From Alphaproteobacteria bacterium (GTDB lineage Bacteria > Pseudomonadota > Alphaproteobacteria > Sphingomonadales > Sphingomonadaceae), in contig JAUHWC010000003.1 in NCBI GenBank assembly GCA_030424845.1, positions 257,034-321,033 on the forward strand: a DNA stretch of 64,000 bases, written 5' to 3'. Shown piece by piece: positions 20,665 through 28,789 of the stretch. The translations under genes and the position numbers were made by a program. Within the stretch, counting starts at the first letter, position 1. Each line of letters starts with the position of its first letter. The notes under the pieces are model-generated. The model made no database searches. It was not told the origin of the DNA and saw only the letters and a list, made by a program, of their open reading frames with translations.

Positions 20665-22059
20665 TTATTCAGCCTCGGCATTGGGTGGTTCGTCAAGATG
20701 CTTTGCGGCCTCGCCGCTCTCGATATCGCGCAATAAAGCAGGCAGATAGACAGCCAGCGCACCGGCGCGCAGCAGGTAACTGCCCGTCATGGCGATCCAT
20801 ACGCCGAGATTGCCATGCGGCCTGAGCGACAGGTCCAATGCCAGGTAAAGCACGGTTGCGATGACACCGGCATTGCGCAGCGCCCGTCCGCGCATTGCAC
20901 CGATGAAGATGCCGTCCAGCAACCAGCTCGGCATTCCCACCAGGGGCACGAGTGCGGCAAAGGGCAAGAAGCGCATCGCCTCCGCCCGGACATCGGGATC
21001 GGTGGTGATGAAAGCGATCACGGTTCCGCCAAGGGCCAGGAAGAGCAGTGCCAGCAGCGCGCCGGAGGCAAGCGAGAACTCTCCGGCAAGTCGCGCGCTG
21101 CGCAGGAAGGCGCGCTTGTCCCTTGCACCGATGGCATTGCCTACCCGGCTCTCCGCGGTGAAGGCAAAGGCATCGAGGATGAAGGCAGCGAGGTTGATGA
21201 ATTGCAGCAGCACGTGGTTGGCGGCAAGTTCGGTCGCGCCGAGCCGCGCCCCGGAGTTGGCGAACCAGGTGAACATGGTGAGCAGGGCCAGCGTGCGGAT
21301 CATGATGTCGCAGTTGACCGAGAACAGCCGTTTGAGCGCGGCCTTGTCCGTGATCGCGCTGCGCGGCGTGCGGGCGATGATGGCGAGCATTGAGCCGCCC
21401 GCCACCCGCCCGGCAATTACCAGTCCAACAAGCAGCGCGGACCATTCGGCAATCGCCGTGCCGATCCCCACGCCAAGAGCGCCCATGTCAAGCCCCCAGA
21501 CGAGTGCGATATCGGCCACGATGTTCACAAGGTTCATCACGACCTGCAGCAAGAGAGCAGCGCGCGTGCGGCCAAGCCCCAGCAGCCAGCCATTGATGGC
21601 AAAGACGCAAAGCGCAGCAGGAGCGCCGAAGAAACGCGCAGTGACATATGCGCTTGCCTCGGTCGTCACGTCCTCTCCGCCTGCCAGCAAGGCAAAGGCC
21701 GCCTCGCGCAAGGGCCATTGCAGCGCCACAATGGCAAGGCCGAGGCCGAAGCCAAGCAGCAAGGCACGCAGCAGCAGGGCTTCTACTTCGCGCTGGTTGC
21801 CCGAGCCTTCTGCCTGTGCGGTAAGCCCGGTCATGCCCATGCGCAGGAAACCGAAGCTCCAGAAGATCAGGCCGATGATCGTTGCGCCCAGCGCCACCCC
21901 CGCAAGTGCGGCGGCTTCACCCGTGCGGCCGATGACGGTGGCATCAACCACGCCGACGAGCGGGATCGATGCCTGCCCGAGCATGATCGGCCAGGCTTGC
22001 GCAAAGATGCTCGCCCTTGTCAGTGGCTTCGGGTTAAGGGGGCGGTCAGCTGCGGTCAT
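20665..22059 (-). CDS. MATE family efflux transporter
   Basis: A 464-residue inner-membrane transporter with about 12 hydrophobic helices in two homologous halves, matching MATE length. The N-terminal half has FAQAWPIMLGQASIPLVGVVDATVIG in pieces, and the second half has FSVNCDIMIRTLALLTMFTW. It is of the DinF-like type by overall pattern. It exports small cationic or toxic compounds using a Na+ or H+ gradient; the substrate is unknown. It starts 9 bases after the first CFA gene, so it is in the same transcription unit. Confidence 0.9.
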   Translation of the reverse strand: MTAADRPLNPKPLTRASIFAQAWPIMLGQASIPLVGVVDATVIGRTGEAAALAGVALGATIIGLIFWSFGFLRMGMTGLTAQAEGSGNQREVEALLLRALLLGFGLGLAIVALQWPLREAAFALLAGGEDVTTEASAYVTARFFGAPAALCVFAINGWLLGLGRTRAALLLQVVMNLVNIVADIALVWGLDMGALGVGIGTAIAEWSALLVGLVIAGRVAGGSMLAIIARTPRSAITDKAALKRLFSVNCDIMIRTLALLTMFTWFANSGARLGATELAANHVLLQFINLAAFILDAFAFTAESRVGNAIGARDKRAFLRSARLAGEFSLASGALLALLFLALGGTVIAFITTDPDVRAEAMRFLPFAALVPLVGMPSWLLDGIFIGAMRGRALRNAGVIATVLYLALDLSLRPHGNLGVWIAMTGSYLLRAGALAVYLPALLRDIESGEAAKHLDEPPNAEAE

Positions 22060-22068
22060 GCAGCGCCC

Positions 22069-23322
22069 CTAGCGCGTCAGCAGGCGCTTTTCAGCCTCTT
22101 CCATGTATCCGCGGGTCAGCGGCAGGGCGTTCCTCTCCCTCACATACTGGATCTGGTAGTTGCACATGGCGCCGTGTTCGAAACTGGTGGCAGCACCAGC
22201 GAGGTAGAAGGTCCAAAGACGGAAGAATTTCTCATCGAACATCTCTTCGATGCGGGCCTTGTTTTGCATGCAGGCGCGATACCAGTGGTGGATCGTCTTG
22301 GCGTAGTGGACGCGCAGGGTTTCCACGTCGGTCGCGATCAGGCGCACCTTCTCGCTGGCAGCCACCGTTTCGGACAAGGCAGGGATATATCCGCCGGGGA
22401 AAATCCACTTGTCGGTAAAGGCATCGGTGCGGCCCGGCTGGCCCATCCGCCCGATGGTATGCAAGAGCATGCAGCCATCCTCCGCCATCAGGTTTGCACA
22501 GGCACGGAAGAAGGTTTCGAACTGTGGCACGCCGACATGTTCGAACATGCCGACGGACACGATCCGGTCGAATGTCGCGCCGCTGGCGGCAAGGTCGCGG
22601 TAGTCGATCAGCTCGAACTTGACCCTGTCGGAAACGCCTGCCGCTTCGGCCCGTTCGCGGGCGAGGGCGAGCTGCTCTTCCGAGAGGGTGATGCCCATCA
22701 CCTCCACGTCCGCGCGGGCCGCAAGGAAGATCGCCATACCGCCCCAACCGCAACCGATATCCAGCACCTTGAGGCCGGGCTTCAGGTTCAACTTGGCTGC
22801 AATATGGGCCAGCTTGGCTTCCTGCGCTTCGGCCAGCGTTAGGTCATCATTCGGGAAGTAGGCACAGCTGTACTGCATATGCTCTGCATCGAGCATCAGC
22901 TTGTACAATTCATTCCCGATATCATAGTGATGCGCGACGTTCTTCTTGCTTGATCCCGGCTTGTTCACGGCCCGCATGGCGCTGGTGAACTTGCCCTTGA
23001 TCGACCGCATGAAGGACGGCGGGGCCAGCTTGCCGTTGCGTTCCCACCCGTTGTTCGAGCGGACCAGCGAGACGAGTTGCATGACATCGCCCTGCTCGAT
23101 CACGATGCGCCCGTCCATATAGGCTTCGCCCAGGCCCAGGCGCGGGTCGAGCAGGATGTCGCGCGCCACGTTGGCATCGGTGAAACGCACCGCGATATCG
23201 GGAAAGTCCAGAGTCGGCGTGCCGAATGTGCGCGTTTCACCGCTTGCGTGGGTGATGCGCAGCGTGCCCTTTGCAACCAGCCTGGCTGCCAGCTTGTCGA
23301 ACAGTCTTTGCGATGTGCTCAT
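22069..23322 (-). CDS. cfa: Cyclopropane-fatty-acyl-phospholipid synthase
   Basis: A 417-residue SAM-dependent methyltransferase that adds a methylene bridge to unsaturated acyl chains of phospholipids. It keeps the hallmark residues: HHYDIGNELY at 131-140, Cys153 in MQYSCAYF, the SAM motif VLDIGCGWGG, Glu in VGMFEHVG and His in LLHTIGR. The N-terminal domain (residues 1-120) is the usual lipid-binding part. It lies 18 bases after a PQQ sugar dehydrogenase gene and just before MATE. A paralogue lies two genes upstream. Confidence 0.93.
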   Translation of the reverse strand: MSTSQRLFDKLAARLVAKGTLRITHASGETRTFGTPTLDFPDIAVRFTDANVARDILLDPRLGLGEAYMDGRIVIEQGDVMQLVSLVRSNNGWERNGKLAPPSFMRSIKGKFTSAMRAVNKPGSSKKNVAHHYDIGNELYKLMLDAEHMQYSCAYFPNDDLTLAEAQEAKLAHIAAKLNLKPGLKVLDIGCGWGGMAIFLAARADVEVMGITLSEEQLALARERAEAAGVSDRVKFELIDYRDLAASGATFDRIVSVGMFEHVGVPQFETFFRACANLMAEDGCMLLHTIGRMGQPGRTDAFTDKWIFPGGYIPALSETVAASEKVRLIATDVETLRVHYAKTIHHWYRACMQNKARIEEMFDEKFFRLWTFYLAGAATSFEHGAMCNYQIQYVRERNALPLTRGYMEEAEKRLLTR

Positions 23323-23340
23323 GGCCGGGATGCTAACCGC

Positions 23341-24564
23341 TCAGCGGCTGGGCGCAATCCGCAAGACGGCGTTTTCCGGACCGTCGGTAAGGACGTAGAT
23401 CAACCCGTCCGGCCCTTGCTTCACATCCCGCACGCGTTGGTGCAGGTCTGCCAGCAGGGCTTCGCGGCGAAGCTCTCCGAAATCCTCGTTGAAGACCACG
23501 CGTTGCAGGCTGCCGGTGCCATTGATCTCGCCCCAGCGGGCGCTGCCGACGAACATGTTGCCTTGCCATTCGGGGAACGCATCACCGGTGTAGAACATCA
23601 GGCCGGACGGCGCGATGGAGGGGAGCCAGACCACGGCAGGCTCCTCCGTGCCGGGGCCGAAGGGCAATTCGGTTGCGTCCGATCCGTCATATTCGCGGCC
23701 GAAACTGTATGTCGGCCAGCCATAGTCGCCCAGTTCGATAATCCGATTGGCTTCGTCGCCCCCATTTGGCCCGTGCTCGACCGTCCAGGGTTCGCCGGTT
23801 ACCGGATGGATTGCGAGGCCATGCTGGTCGCGGTGGCCGTAAGAATAGATCGCGGAGTGGAAGTTGACGAGGTCCACAAGCGGATTGTCGTCGGGGATGC
23901 TGCCATCTTCATGCAGGCGCAGGACCTTGCCGTAGATATTGCCAAGGTCTTGCGCGTTCTCCTCATAGGGCCCGGTAGTGGCGACCCAGACCATGCCGTC
24001 GTCATCCACCTCGACCCGCGTTCCCCCTGCATAGGCTTCCCGCTCGCTGGCAAAGATAATCTCGACATTGCTGACTGCGCCATCGGCATAGGTGCCGCGC
24101 ATCAGCTGGAAATAGCCGGGACGCATCAACGGGCTGGTGCCTTCGGGCAGCGGAGCAAAGGCATTGAAGGTGAAGTAGATCCAGCCGTTCTCCTCGAAAT
24201 CGGGATGCAGCGCTATATCGATCACGCCGTAGCTGAAAATCTCCGGATGATCCTCGGGCACGCCGGGCAGCAGGCCTTCCACCAGTTCGGGCGCAGAGCC
24301 GGTCGCCCCGCGCAGCAAGCGCAAGCCGCGCCCGCGCTCGACGATCAGCAGGTCGCCATTGGGCAGCGGTTCGATGGCGAATGGCTGGGCGAAACCCTTG
24401 GCGAGCACGTCCACACGGATGCCATGCACTTCGGCGGTGTCGAAGGTGTATCCGACCGAACTGAGCGGCGGGATTTCCGCACCGGGAGGAGCAGGTTGGG
24501 CGAGGAGAGGCGCAGCGAGCAGCAACCCCAGGCTACCCAAGATCGCGTGTCGAGATATGGCCAT
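23341..24564 (-). CDS. Periplasmic PQQ-dependent sugar dehydrogenase
   Basis: A 407-residue protein with a signal peptide (ILGSLGLLLAAPLLAQ). The six-bladed propeller of soluble aldose/glucose dehydrogenases is indicated by EPLPNGDLLIVERGRGLRLL, then DIALHPDFEENGWIYFTF, then GHRDQHGLAIHP, then EHGPNGGDEANRI and YGWPTYSFG. GHR and GPxGGDE are typical of the PQQ and Ca site. The start follows a strong GGAGG site. It is placed between two CFA-type methyltransferase genes (20 and 18 bases away). A second copy is at 28790. Confidence 0.9.
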   Translation of the reverse strand: MAISRHAILGSLGLLLAAPLLAQPAPPGAEIPPLSSVGYTFDTAEVHGIRVDVLAKGFAQPFAIEPLPNGDLLIVERGRGLRLLRGATGSAPELVEGLLPGVPEDHPEIFSYGVIDIALHPDFEENGWIYFTFNAFAPLPEGTSPLMRPGYFQLMRGTYADGAVSNVEIIFASEREAYAGGTRVEVDDDGMVWVATTGPYEENAQDLGNIYGKVLRLHEDGSIPDDNPLVDLVNFHSAIYSYGHRDQHGLAIHPVTGEPWTVEHGPNGGDEANRIIELGDYGWPTYSFGREYDGSDATELPFGPGTEEPAVVWLPSIAPSGLMFYTGDAFPEWQGNMFVGSARWGEINGTGSLQRVVFNEDFGELRREALLADLHQRVRDVKQGPDGLIYVLTDGPENAVLRIAPSR

Positions 24565-24584
24565 CGTCCTTCCTCCTGAACCGC

Positions 24585-25898
24585 TTATTCGGCCGCTTCC
24601 TTCAACGCTGGGTCGAGGTGCCACACGGGCGGTTCCTCGGCAGCGCGCAGGCGCGCGCTTTCCTCATAGACGTAATCGCCCGTCATGGGGATGGCAGCGC
24701 GGTCCTTCACATACTGGATCTGCCAGTTGACCAGCGTGCCGTTGCGGAAACTCTGTTCCGCGCCTGCAAGGTAGTAGAGCCACATGCGGTAGAACTGTTC
24801 GTCATACATCTCGACGATCTCTTGCCTGTGCATGACGGTGCGCTTGTACCATTCCTCCAGCGTGTGGCTGTAGTGGAAGCGCATGGCCTCCACGTCCATG
24901 ACCTGCCAGCCCGCCTTCTCGCTTTCCGTCACCAGTTCGGACAGGGCAGGGATATAACCGCCGGGGAAGATGTACTTGCGGGTAAAGGCATCGGTGAAGC
25001 CGGGCGGTCCGGCGCGGCCGCAGCAATGACTGAACATCACGCCATCGGGCGCAAGCAGCTCGTAGGTCTTCTTCATGAATTGCGGGTAGTGCGGCGTTCC
25101 GACATGTTCGAGCAGGCCGACCGAGCTGATGCGGTCGAACTCGCCTTCCACGTCGCGGTAATCCATCAGGGCGAACTTGACCTTGTCAGCCACGCCTGCT
25201 GCCTCGGCGCGCTCCTTGCAGAAGGCGATCTGGTCAGGCGCGAGCGCCACGCCCAGCACCTCGGCACCGTAATGCTTGTGGAGGTAAAGCGCCAAGCCAC
25301 CCCAGCCGCAGCCGATATCGAGAACCCGCAACGGGCGATCCATTTCGCGCGCCTTCTGCATGTACATCTTGGCGGCGATGTGCGCCTTCTTGTCGCGCTG
25401 CGCCTGTTCCAGGCTCACGTCAGGCGAACGGTGATAGCCCATGGTGTACTGCCGGTCCTCGTCGAGGAACAGCTCGTAGAGGCGACGGGTTAGGTTGTAG
25501 GTGTGCTCGGCGTTCTTGCGCGCCTTGCCCTTCAGGTTGATGCTGTCGGCCTTCGCGGCTGTCTTCTGCACAAGGCGCTTGATCGGTCCCTGCGGCTGCA
25601 ATGCACGGTCACCATGGGCCTTGGCCTGCGCGGTGACGAACAGGATCAGGTCGCGCAAATCGTGCGGTTCCTCGATCTCCATCCAGCCCCACATATAGGC
25701 TTCTGCGGTGCCAAGCTGCGGGTAGCGGGCGATGTGGCCGGATGCCTTCTTGTTGGTGAGGCGGACGATGACCGGCTGGTCCCCCGTTTCGGGCGTGCCG
25801 CCGCCGGGGCCGTATTCATAGGCCCTGCCGTCATGATCCACGATAACCAGCTGACCGGCCTTGATCAGCTTCTTCAACATCTTGTCCAGCAGCCACAT
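24585..25898 (-). CDS. Divergent CFA-synthase-like SAM methyltransferase
   Basis: A 437-residue paralogue of the gene at 22069. The SAM motif VLDIGCGWGGLALYL, the Glu in GLLEHVG, the His in FSHCCGR and the C-terminal LEEWYKR region are retained. The position of the conserved Cys153 is Met (QYTMGYH), and the HYDxGN motif reads HTYNLTR. These residues help hold bicarbonate and substrate in CFA synthases, so this protein may methylate acyl chains or another lipid differently. It is the first gene of the run to the LRAT-like gene. Confidence 0.85.
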   Translation of the reverse strand: MWLLDKMLKKLIKAGQLVIVDHDGRAYEYGPGGGTPETGDQPVIVRLTNKKASGHIARYPQLGTAEAYMWGWMEIEEPHDLRDLILFVTAQAKAHGDRALQPQGPIKRLVQKTAAKADSINLKGKARKNAEHTYNLTRRLYELFLDEDRQYTMGYHRSPDVSLEQAQRDKKAHIAAKMYMQKAREMDRPLRVLDIGCGWGGLALYLHKHYGAEVLGVALAPDQIAFCKERAEAAGVADKVKFALMDYRDVEGEFDRISSVGLLEHVGTPHYPQFMKKTYELLAPDGVMFSHCCGRAGPPGFTDAFTRKYIFPGGYIPALSELVTESEKAGWQVMDVEAMRFHYSHTLEEWYKRTVMHRQEIVEMYDEQFYRMWLYYLAGAEQSFRNGTLVNWQIQYVKDRAAIPMTGDYVYEESARLRAAEEPPVWHLDPALKEAAE

Positions 25899-25991
25899 GG
25901 GTGTCCAGTACTCCCCCTCGATTTTTCTTTCCCGGACAAGGTTTGAATGTCACCTTGTGTGCTGTCAATTGCCGCAAGGAGGCAGCTTGCC

Positions 25992-26432
25992 ATGAGTACG
26001 AACAAGACGCAGCCGACCGATGCCAGTGTTGCGGCCTTCATCGATGCGGTGGAAAGCGATGCCAAGCGCGAGGATGCGAGGGTCCTGGACGCGCTGTTCC
26101 GCAAGGTGACCGGCGAGGAAGCGGTGATGTGGGGGCCGACGATCATCGGATATGGCAGCTATCACTATGTCTATGACAGCGGGCACGAAGGGGGCATGTG
26201 CCGCGTGGGCTTCTCGCCGCGAAAGGCGAAGCATTCGCTCTACCTGCTCAATTGCGGCAAGGATGGCGATGATGCCGGGCATGTGGCGCTGCTGGCGAAG
26301 CTGGGAAAGCACAAGCGCGGGGCGGGGTGCCTCTATGTCAACAAGCTGGCCGATATCGACCTTGGCGTGCTGGAGGAGATGATCGCCAACTCCTGGCGCA
26401 ATTCCCACGAACGCTACCCTGAAGCGGGCTGA
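25992..26432 (+). CDS. DUF1801 domain-containing protein
   Basis: A 146-residue cytosolic protein. The start ATG follows GGAGG. The DUF1801 signature is present: VAAFIDAVESDAKREDARVL, GEEAVMWGPTIIGYGSYHYV, GFSPRKAKHSLYLLNCG and the C-terminal CLYVNKLADIDLGVLEEMI. Members resemble the YdhG/FrataxinCyaY-like fold; their biochemical role is unknown. It is divergent from the CFA-like gene and ends one base before the oppositely oriented oxidoreductase gene, with no room for a terminator. Confidence 0.88.
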   Translation: MSTNKTQPTDASVAAFIDAVESDAKREDARVLDALFRKVTGEEAVMWGPTIIGYGSYHYVYDSGHEGGMCRVGFSPRKAKHSLYLLNCGKDGDDAGHVALLAKLGKHKRGAGCLYVNKLADIDLGVLEEMIANSWRNSHERYPEAG

Positions 26433-27176
26433 TCAGATCCCGGCGTACCACTGGTAACCGCCGCGATCTTCCCAATAACCGCCCTTGCCGCCGGCAATGT
26501 CATCCAGGCTGGCGACCAGCCGCACGCCGGTGAGATACTTGGGGTGCTTGTAGCCCAGCTGGCGTTCCAGCCGCAGGCGCAGCGGTGCGCCGTTGATCTC
26601 GGGGAGGACCTCGCCGTTGAGCATGTGAGCGACGATGGTTTGCGGGTGCATGGCATCGTCCATGTCGCAGCTTTCGTAATAGTCCTGCCCGTTGAGGTTG
26701 TCGGCACAGGTGAAGACGGCAAACTGCGCGCCTTCCTGCACGCCTGCCATTGCCAGGATGTCCGACAGTTGCGGGCCGGTCCACTCACCGATCGCGCTCC
26801 ACCCTTCCACGCAATCGTGGCGGGTGATCTGGGTGCGCTGGGGAAGGTCGCGGATATCCTCCAGCGACAGGGACAGCGGCGTGTCCACCATGCCGGTCAC
26901 TTCCAGCCGCCAGTCGGGGAAGCCTGCCGCGAGGGCCGCCCGGTACTCATCGGTATCGACCGTCAGGCTGCCGTTGCCGCGGAAGAAGGGAGAGATATCC
27001 GCCCTCTCGTATTCCGGAGCCATCGGGATGCGCCCCACGCCCAGCGATCGATGGATGCCGCGGTGCCAGCCCTCTGCCGTGTCGACCAGCGCTTCAAACC
27101 ACTTGGAATCGCCGATCTCCTTGCACCCGGCAAGGAAGGCGGCACCGATGCCGACCAGGAAGTTACGCCGCTTCAT
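26433..27176 (-). CDS. Molybdopterin-dependent oxidoreductase (sulfite-oxidase/MsrP-like), Tat lipoprotein-like
   Basis: A 247-residue protein. The N-terminus has KRRNFL, a twin-arginine signal, and a lipobox FLAGC with Cys18, suggesting a membrane-anchored periplasmic enzyme. The molybdopterin domain contains HDCVEGWSAIGEW, where Cys122 should ligate Mo, followed by DYYESCDMDDAMHPQTIVAH and GAPLRLRLERQLGYKHPKY. It overlaps the upstream cytochrome b gene by 14 bases, and that protein is its likely electron partner. The substrate is unknown: methionine sulfoxide reduction or another oxo-transfer. Confidence 0.88.
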   Translation of the reverse strand: MKRRNFLVGIGAAFLAGCKEIGDSKWFEALVDTAEGWHRGIHRSLGVGRIPMAPEYERADISPFFRGNGSLTVDTDEYRAALAAGFPDWRLEVTGMVDTPLSLSLEDIRDLPQRTQITRHDCVEGWSAIGEWTGPQLSDILAMAGVQEGAQFAVFTCADNLNGQDYYESCDMDDAMHPQTIVAHMLNGEVLPEINGAPLRLRLERQLGYKHPKYLTGVRLVASLDDIAGGKGGYWEDRGGYQWYAGI

Positions 27177-27861
27177 CTTCGCGCCCTCCGGTAATCATGT
27201 CTGCCAGCTGTCTTGCCGGGCCGGACAACAGCACCAGCAGGATATGCACCACGAAGAAGGCGAACAGCAGCCACGCGCAGATGAAATGGATGCTGCGGGC
27301 GCTCTGCCTCCCGCCGAATAGCTCGGTCAGCCACGGCCAGGCCGCTTCCATGCCCGGGCTCATCACCATGCCGGAGAAGATCATCAGCGGCAGCAAGAGG
27401 AAGATCACCTTGGAGTAGGCGAGTTTCTGCAGGAAGTTGAACTTGGCCCCCTCGTGTTCGAACTTGAGTTTCAGGTGGGCGCGGATGTCCCGCCAGATGT
27501 TTGCGGGACGCCATTCGGCGAGCCGGGTGAACAGGTCGCGCCGGAAGTGGCCGTTGCGGATCGCGGAGATCATGAACACCAGCAGCCCCACCGCAAAGAC
27601 CCAGGCGAACAGCACGTGCCAGTCGCGCGCGGCGGCAAGGCTGTAATATCCCGGGATCGTCGCCCAATCGGGAAAGCGCGGCACGGTCAGCCAGGCATGT
27701 TCGGGCGCAAAGCCCCAGTCTCCCCAATAGAGCCGCCGGTGGCCATTGGAGATATTCAGGCCGGACATGAACAGGATGATCACACTGAGCGCATTCACCC
27801 AATGCCATATCCGTGTTCCCAGCGCATGGCGTTTCCCGGGCTTCTCCGGCGTGCCGGCCAT
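27163..27861 (-). CDS. Cytochrome b/b561-type membrane protein
   Basis: A 232-residue four- or five-helix membrane protein with heme-ligand candidates His20 (RIWHWVNA), His82 (RDWHVLFAW), His192 (SIHFICAW) and His206 (FVVHILL), a common pattern for di-heme b561/Ni-Fe-hydrogenase-type cytochromes. It should pass electrons between quinone and the neighbouring molybdopterin enzyme. Its start overlaps the stop of the SDR gene (TGATG), and its end overlaps the oxidoreductase start by 14 bases, so the three genes are probably translationally coupled. Confidence 0.9.
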   Translation of the reverse strand: MAGTPEKPGKRHALGTRIWHWVNALSVIILFMSGLNISNGHRRLYWGDWGFAPEHAWLTVPRFPDWATIPGYYSLAAARDWHVLFAWVFAVGLLVFMISAIRNGHFRRDLFTRLAEWRPANIWRDIRAHLKLKFEHEGAKFNFLQKLAYSKVIFLLLPLMIFSGMVMSPGMEAAWPWLTELFGGRQSARSIHFICAWLLFAFFVVHILLVLLSGPARQLADMITGGREDEAA

Positions 27862-28637
27862 CAGTCTTCCCCTTCCCCTTCGCGCGCAAGATAGAGCACG
27901 TCGCGCGGTTGTGACAGCAGGTGCTGGCCGGAATCGACGAAGATCTGCTGCCCGCTGGCCAGCGGGCCTTCGGCCATGAACAGCGCCGTATCGGCAATTT
28001 CGGCAGACCGCGTCCGCCGCCGCAGCAGGTTCATCCTGTGGGATGTCTCCGCCTCGTCCGGTGTCTGGTCATGGCTGGCAAGGATTGCCCCGGGTGCCAG
28101 GCGATAGACCCTGTCGTCCGGGCCGCATTCCATTGCCAGCATCTCCGCTGCCGCATCCACGGCAAACTTGCTCATCGTGTAGCTGAAGAAATCGGGATTG
28201 ATGTTCGCCAGCTTCTGGTCGGTCAGCTGGATCACCCGCCGACCCGCCCGCGAACACGCGACAGCGAGATAACGCTGGGCCATGAGGGCTGGGGTGACGG
28301 CATTGACCTGCATGGCCCTGTTATTCGTGGCAGGATCGAGCGCGGTTACACTGTCTTCTTCAAAGAGCGAGGCATTGCAGACGAGTGCCCGCCAGTCGGG
28401 GAGTCTGCCGGCGAGCGTATCCACCATGCGGCCTGCGGCCTTGCCATCCGCAAGGTTGCACTGGAACAGCTCCGCACTCGGCAGGTCTTCAGCCAGCTTG
28501 CGGGCATCTTCTGCCGAACTGTTGTAGTGCACCACCACGTGCCAGCCCGCTTCGCCAAAGCGCCGGGCGATCGCTGCACCGATGCGGCGGGCGGCACCGG
28601 TGACAAGGACGGCAGGGCGGGATGGTTCGGGCTGCAT
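27861..28637 (-). CDS. SDR family oxidoreductase (pteridine-reductase-like)
   Basis: A 258-residue NAD(P)-dependent short-chain dehydrogenase. The cofactor motif is VTGAARRIGAAIARRFG, followed by HYNSS as in FolM/pteridine reductases that use NADPH. The active site is the Tyr and Lys of YTMSK, with VCNAS in place of NNAG. The C-terminal FVDSGQHL is typical for SDRs. An in-frame upstream extension (to 28886) is rejected; the ATG at 28637 precedes MQPEPSRPAVLV. It shares TGATG with the next gene, so a role in pterin supply for the Mo-enzyme is possible but unproven. Confidence 0.85.
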   Translation of the reverse strand: MQPEPSRPAVLVTGAARRIGAAIARRFGEAGWHVVVHYNSSAEDARKLAEDLPSAELFQCNLADGKAAGRMVDTLAGRLPDWRALVCNASLFEEDSVTALDPATNNRAMQVNAVTPALMAQRYLAVACSRAGRRVIQLTDQKLANINPDFFSYTMSKFAVDAAAEMLAMECGPDDRVYRLAPGAILASHDQTPDEAETSHRMNLLRRRTRSAEIADTALFMAEGPLASGQQIFVDSGQHLLSQPRDVLYLAREGEGED

Positions 28638-28789
28638 AGGCGCTCCAATACTAGCCACATTCGGGCTGCGCGTGAAATGGCCGGTAGAAAACCGGACAGA
28701 GTCATTGTGCAGCAGCGCGCTCGCGCATAGGATACGGCAAAAGGGCGGCTCCGGACGGGACCGGGCTGTCGAGGGGAGAAAAGCTGAAA

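Noticed and set aside
18408-20825. 805-residue open frame on the plus strand
   Set aside because: It lies antisense to argG and neighbours; long antisense frames are expected at this GC content, and there is no domain or ribosome site.
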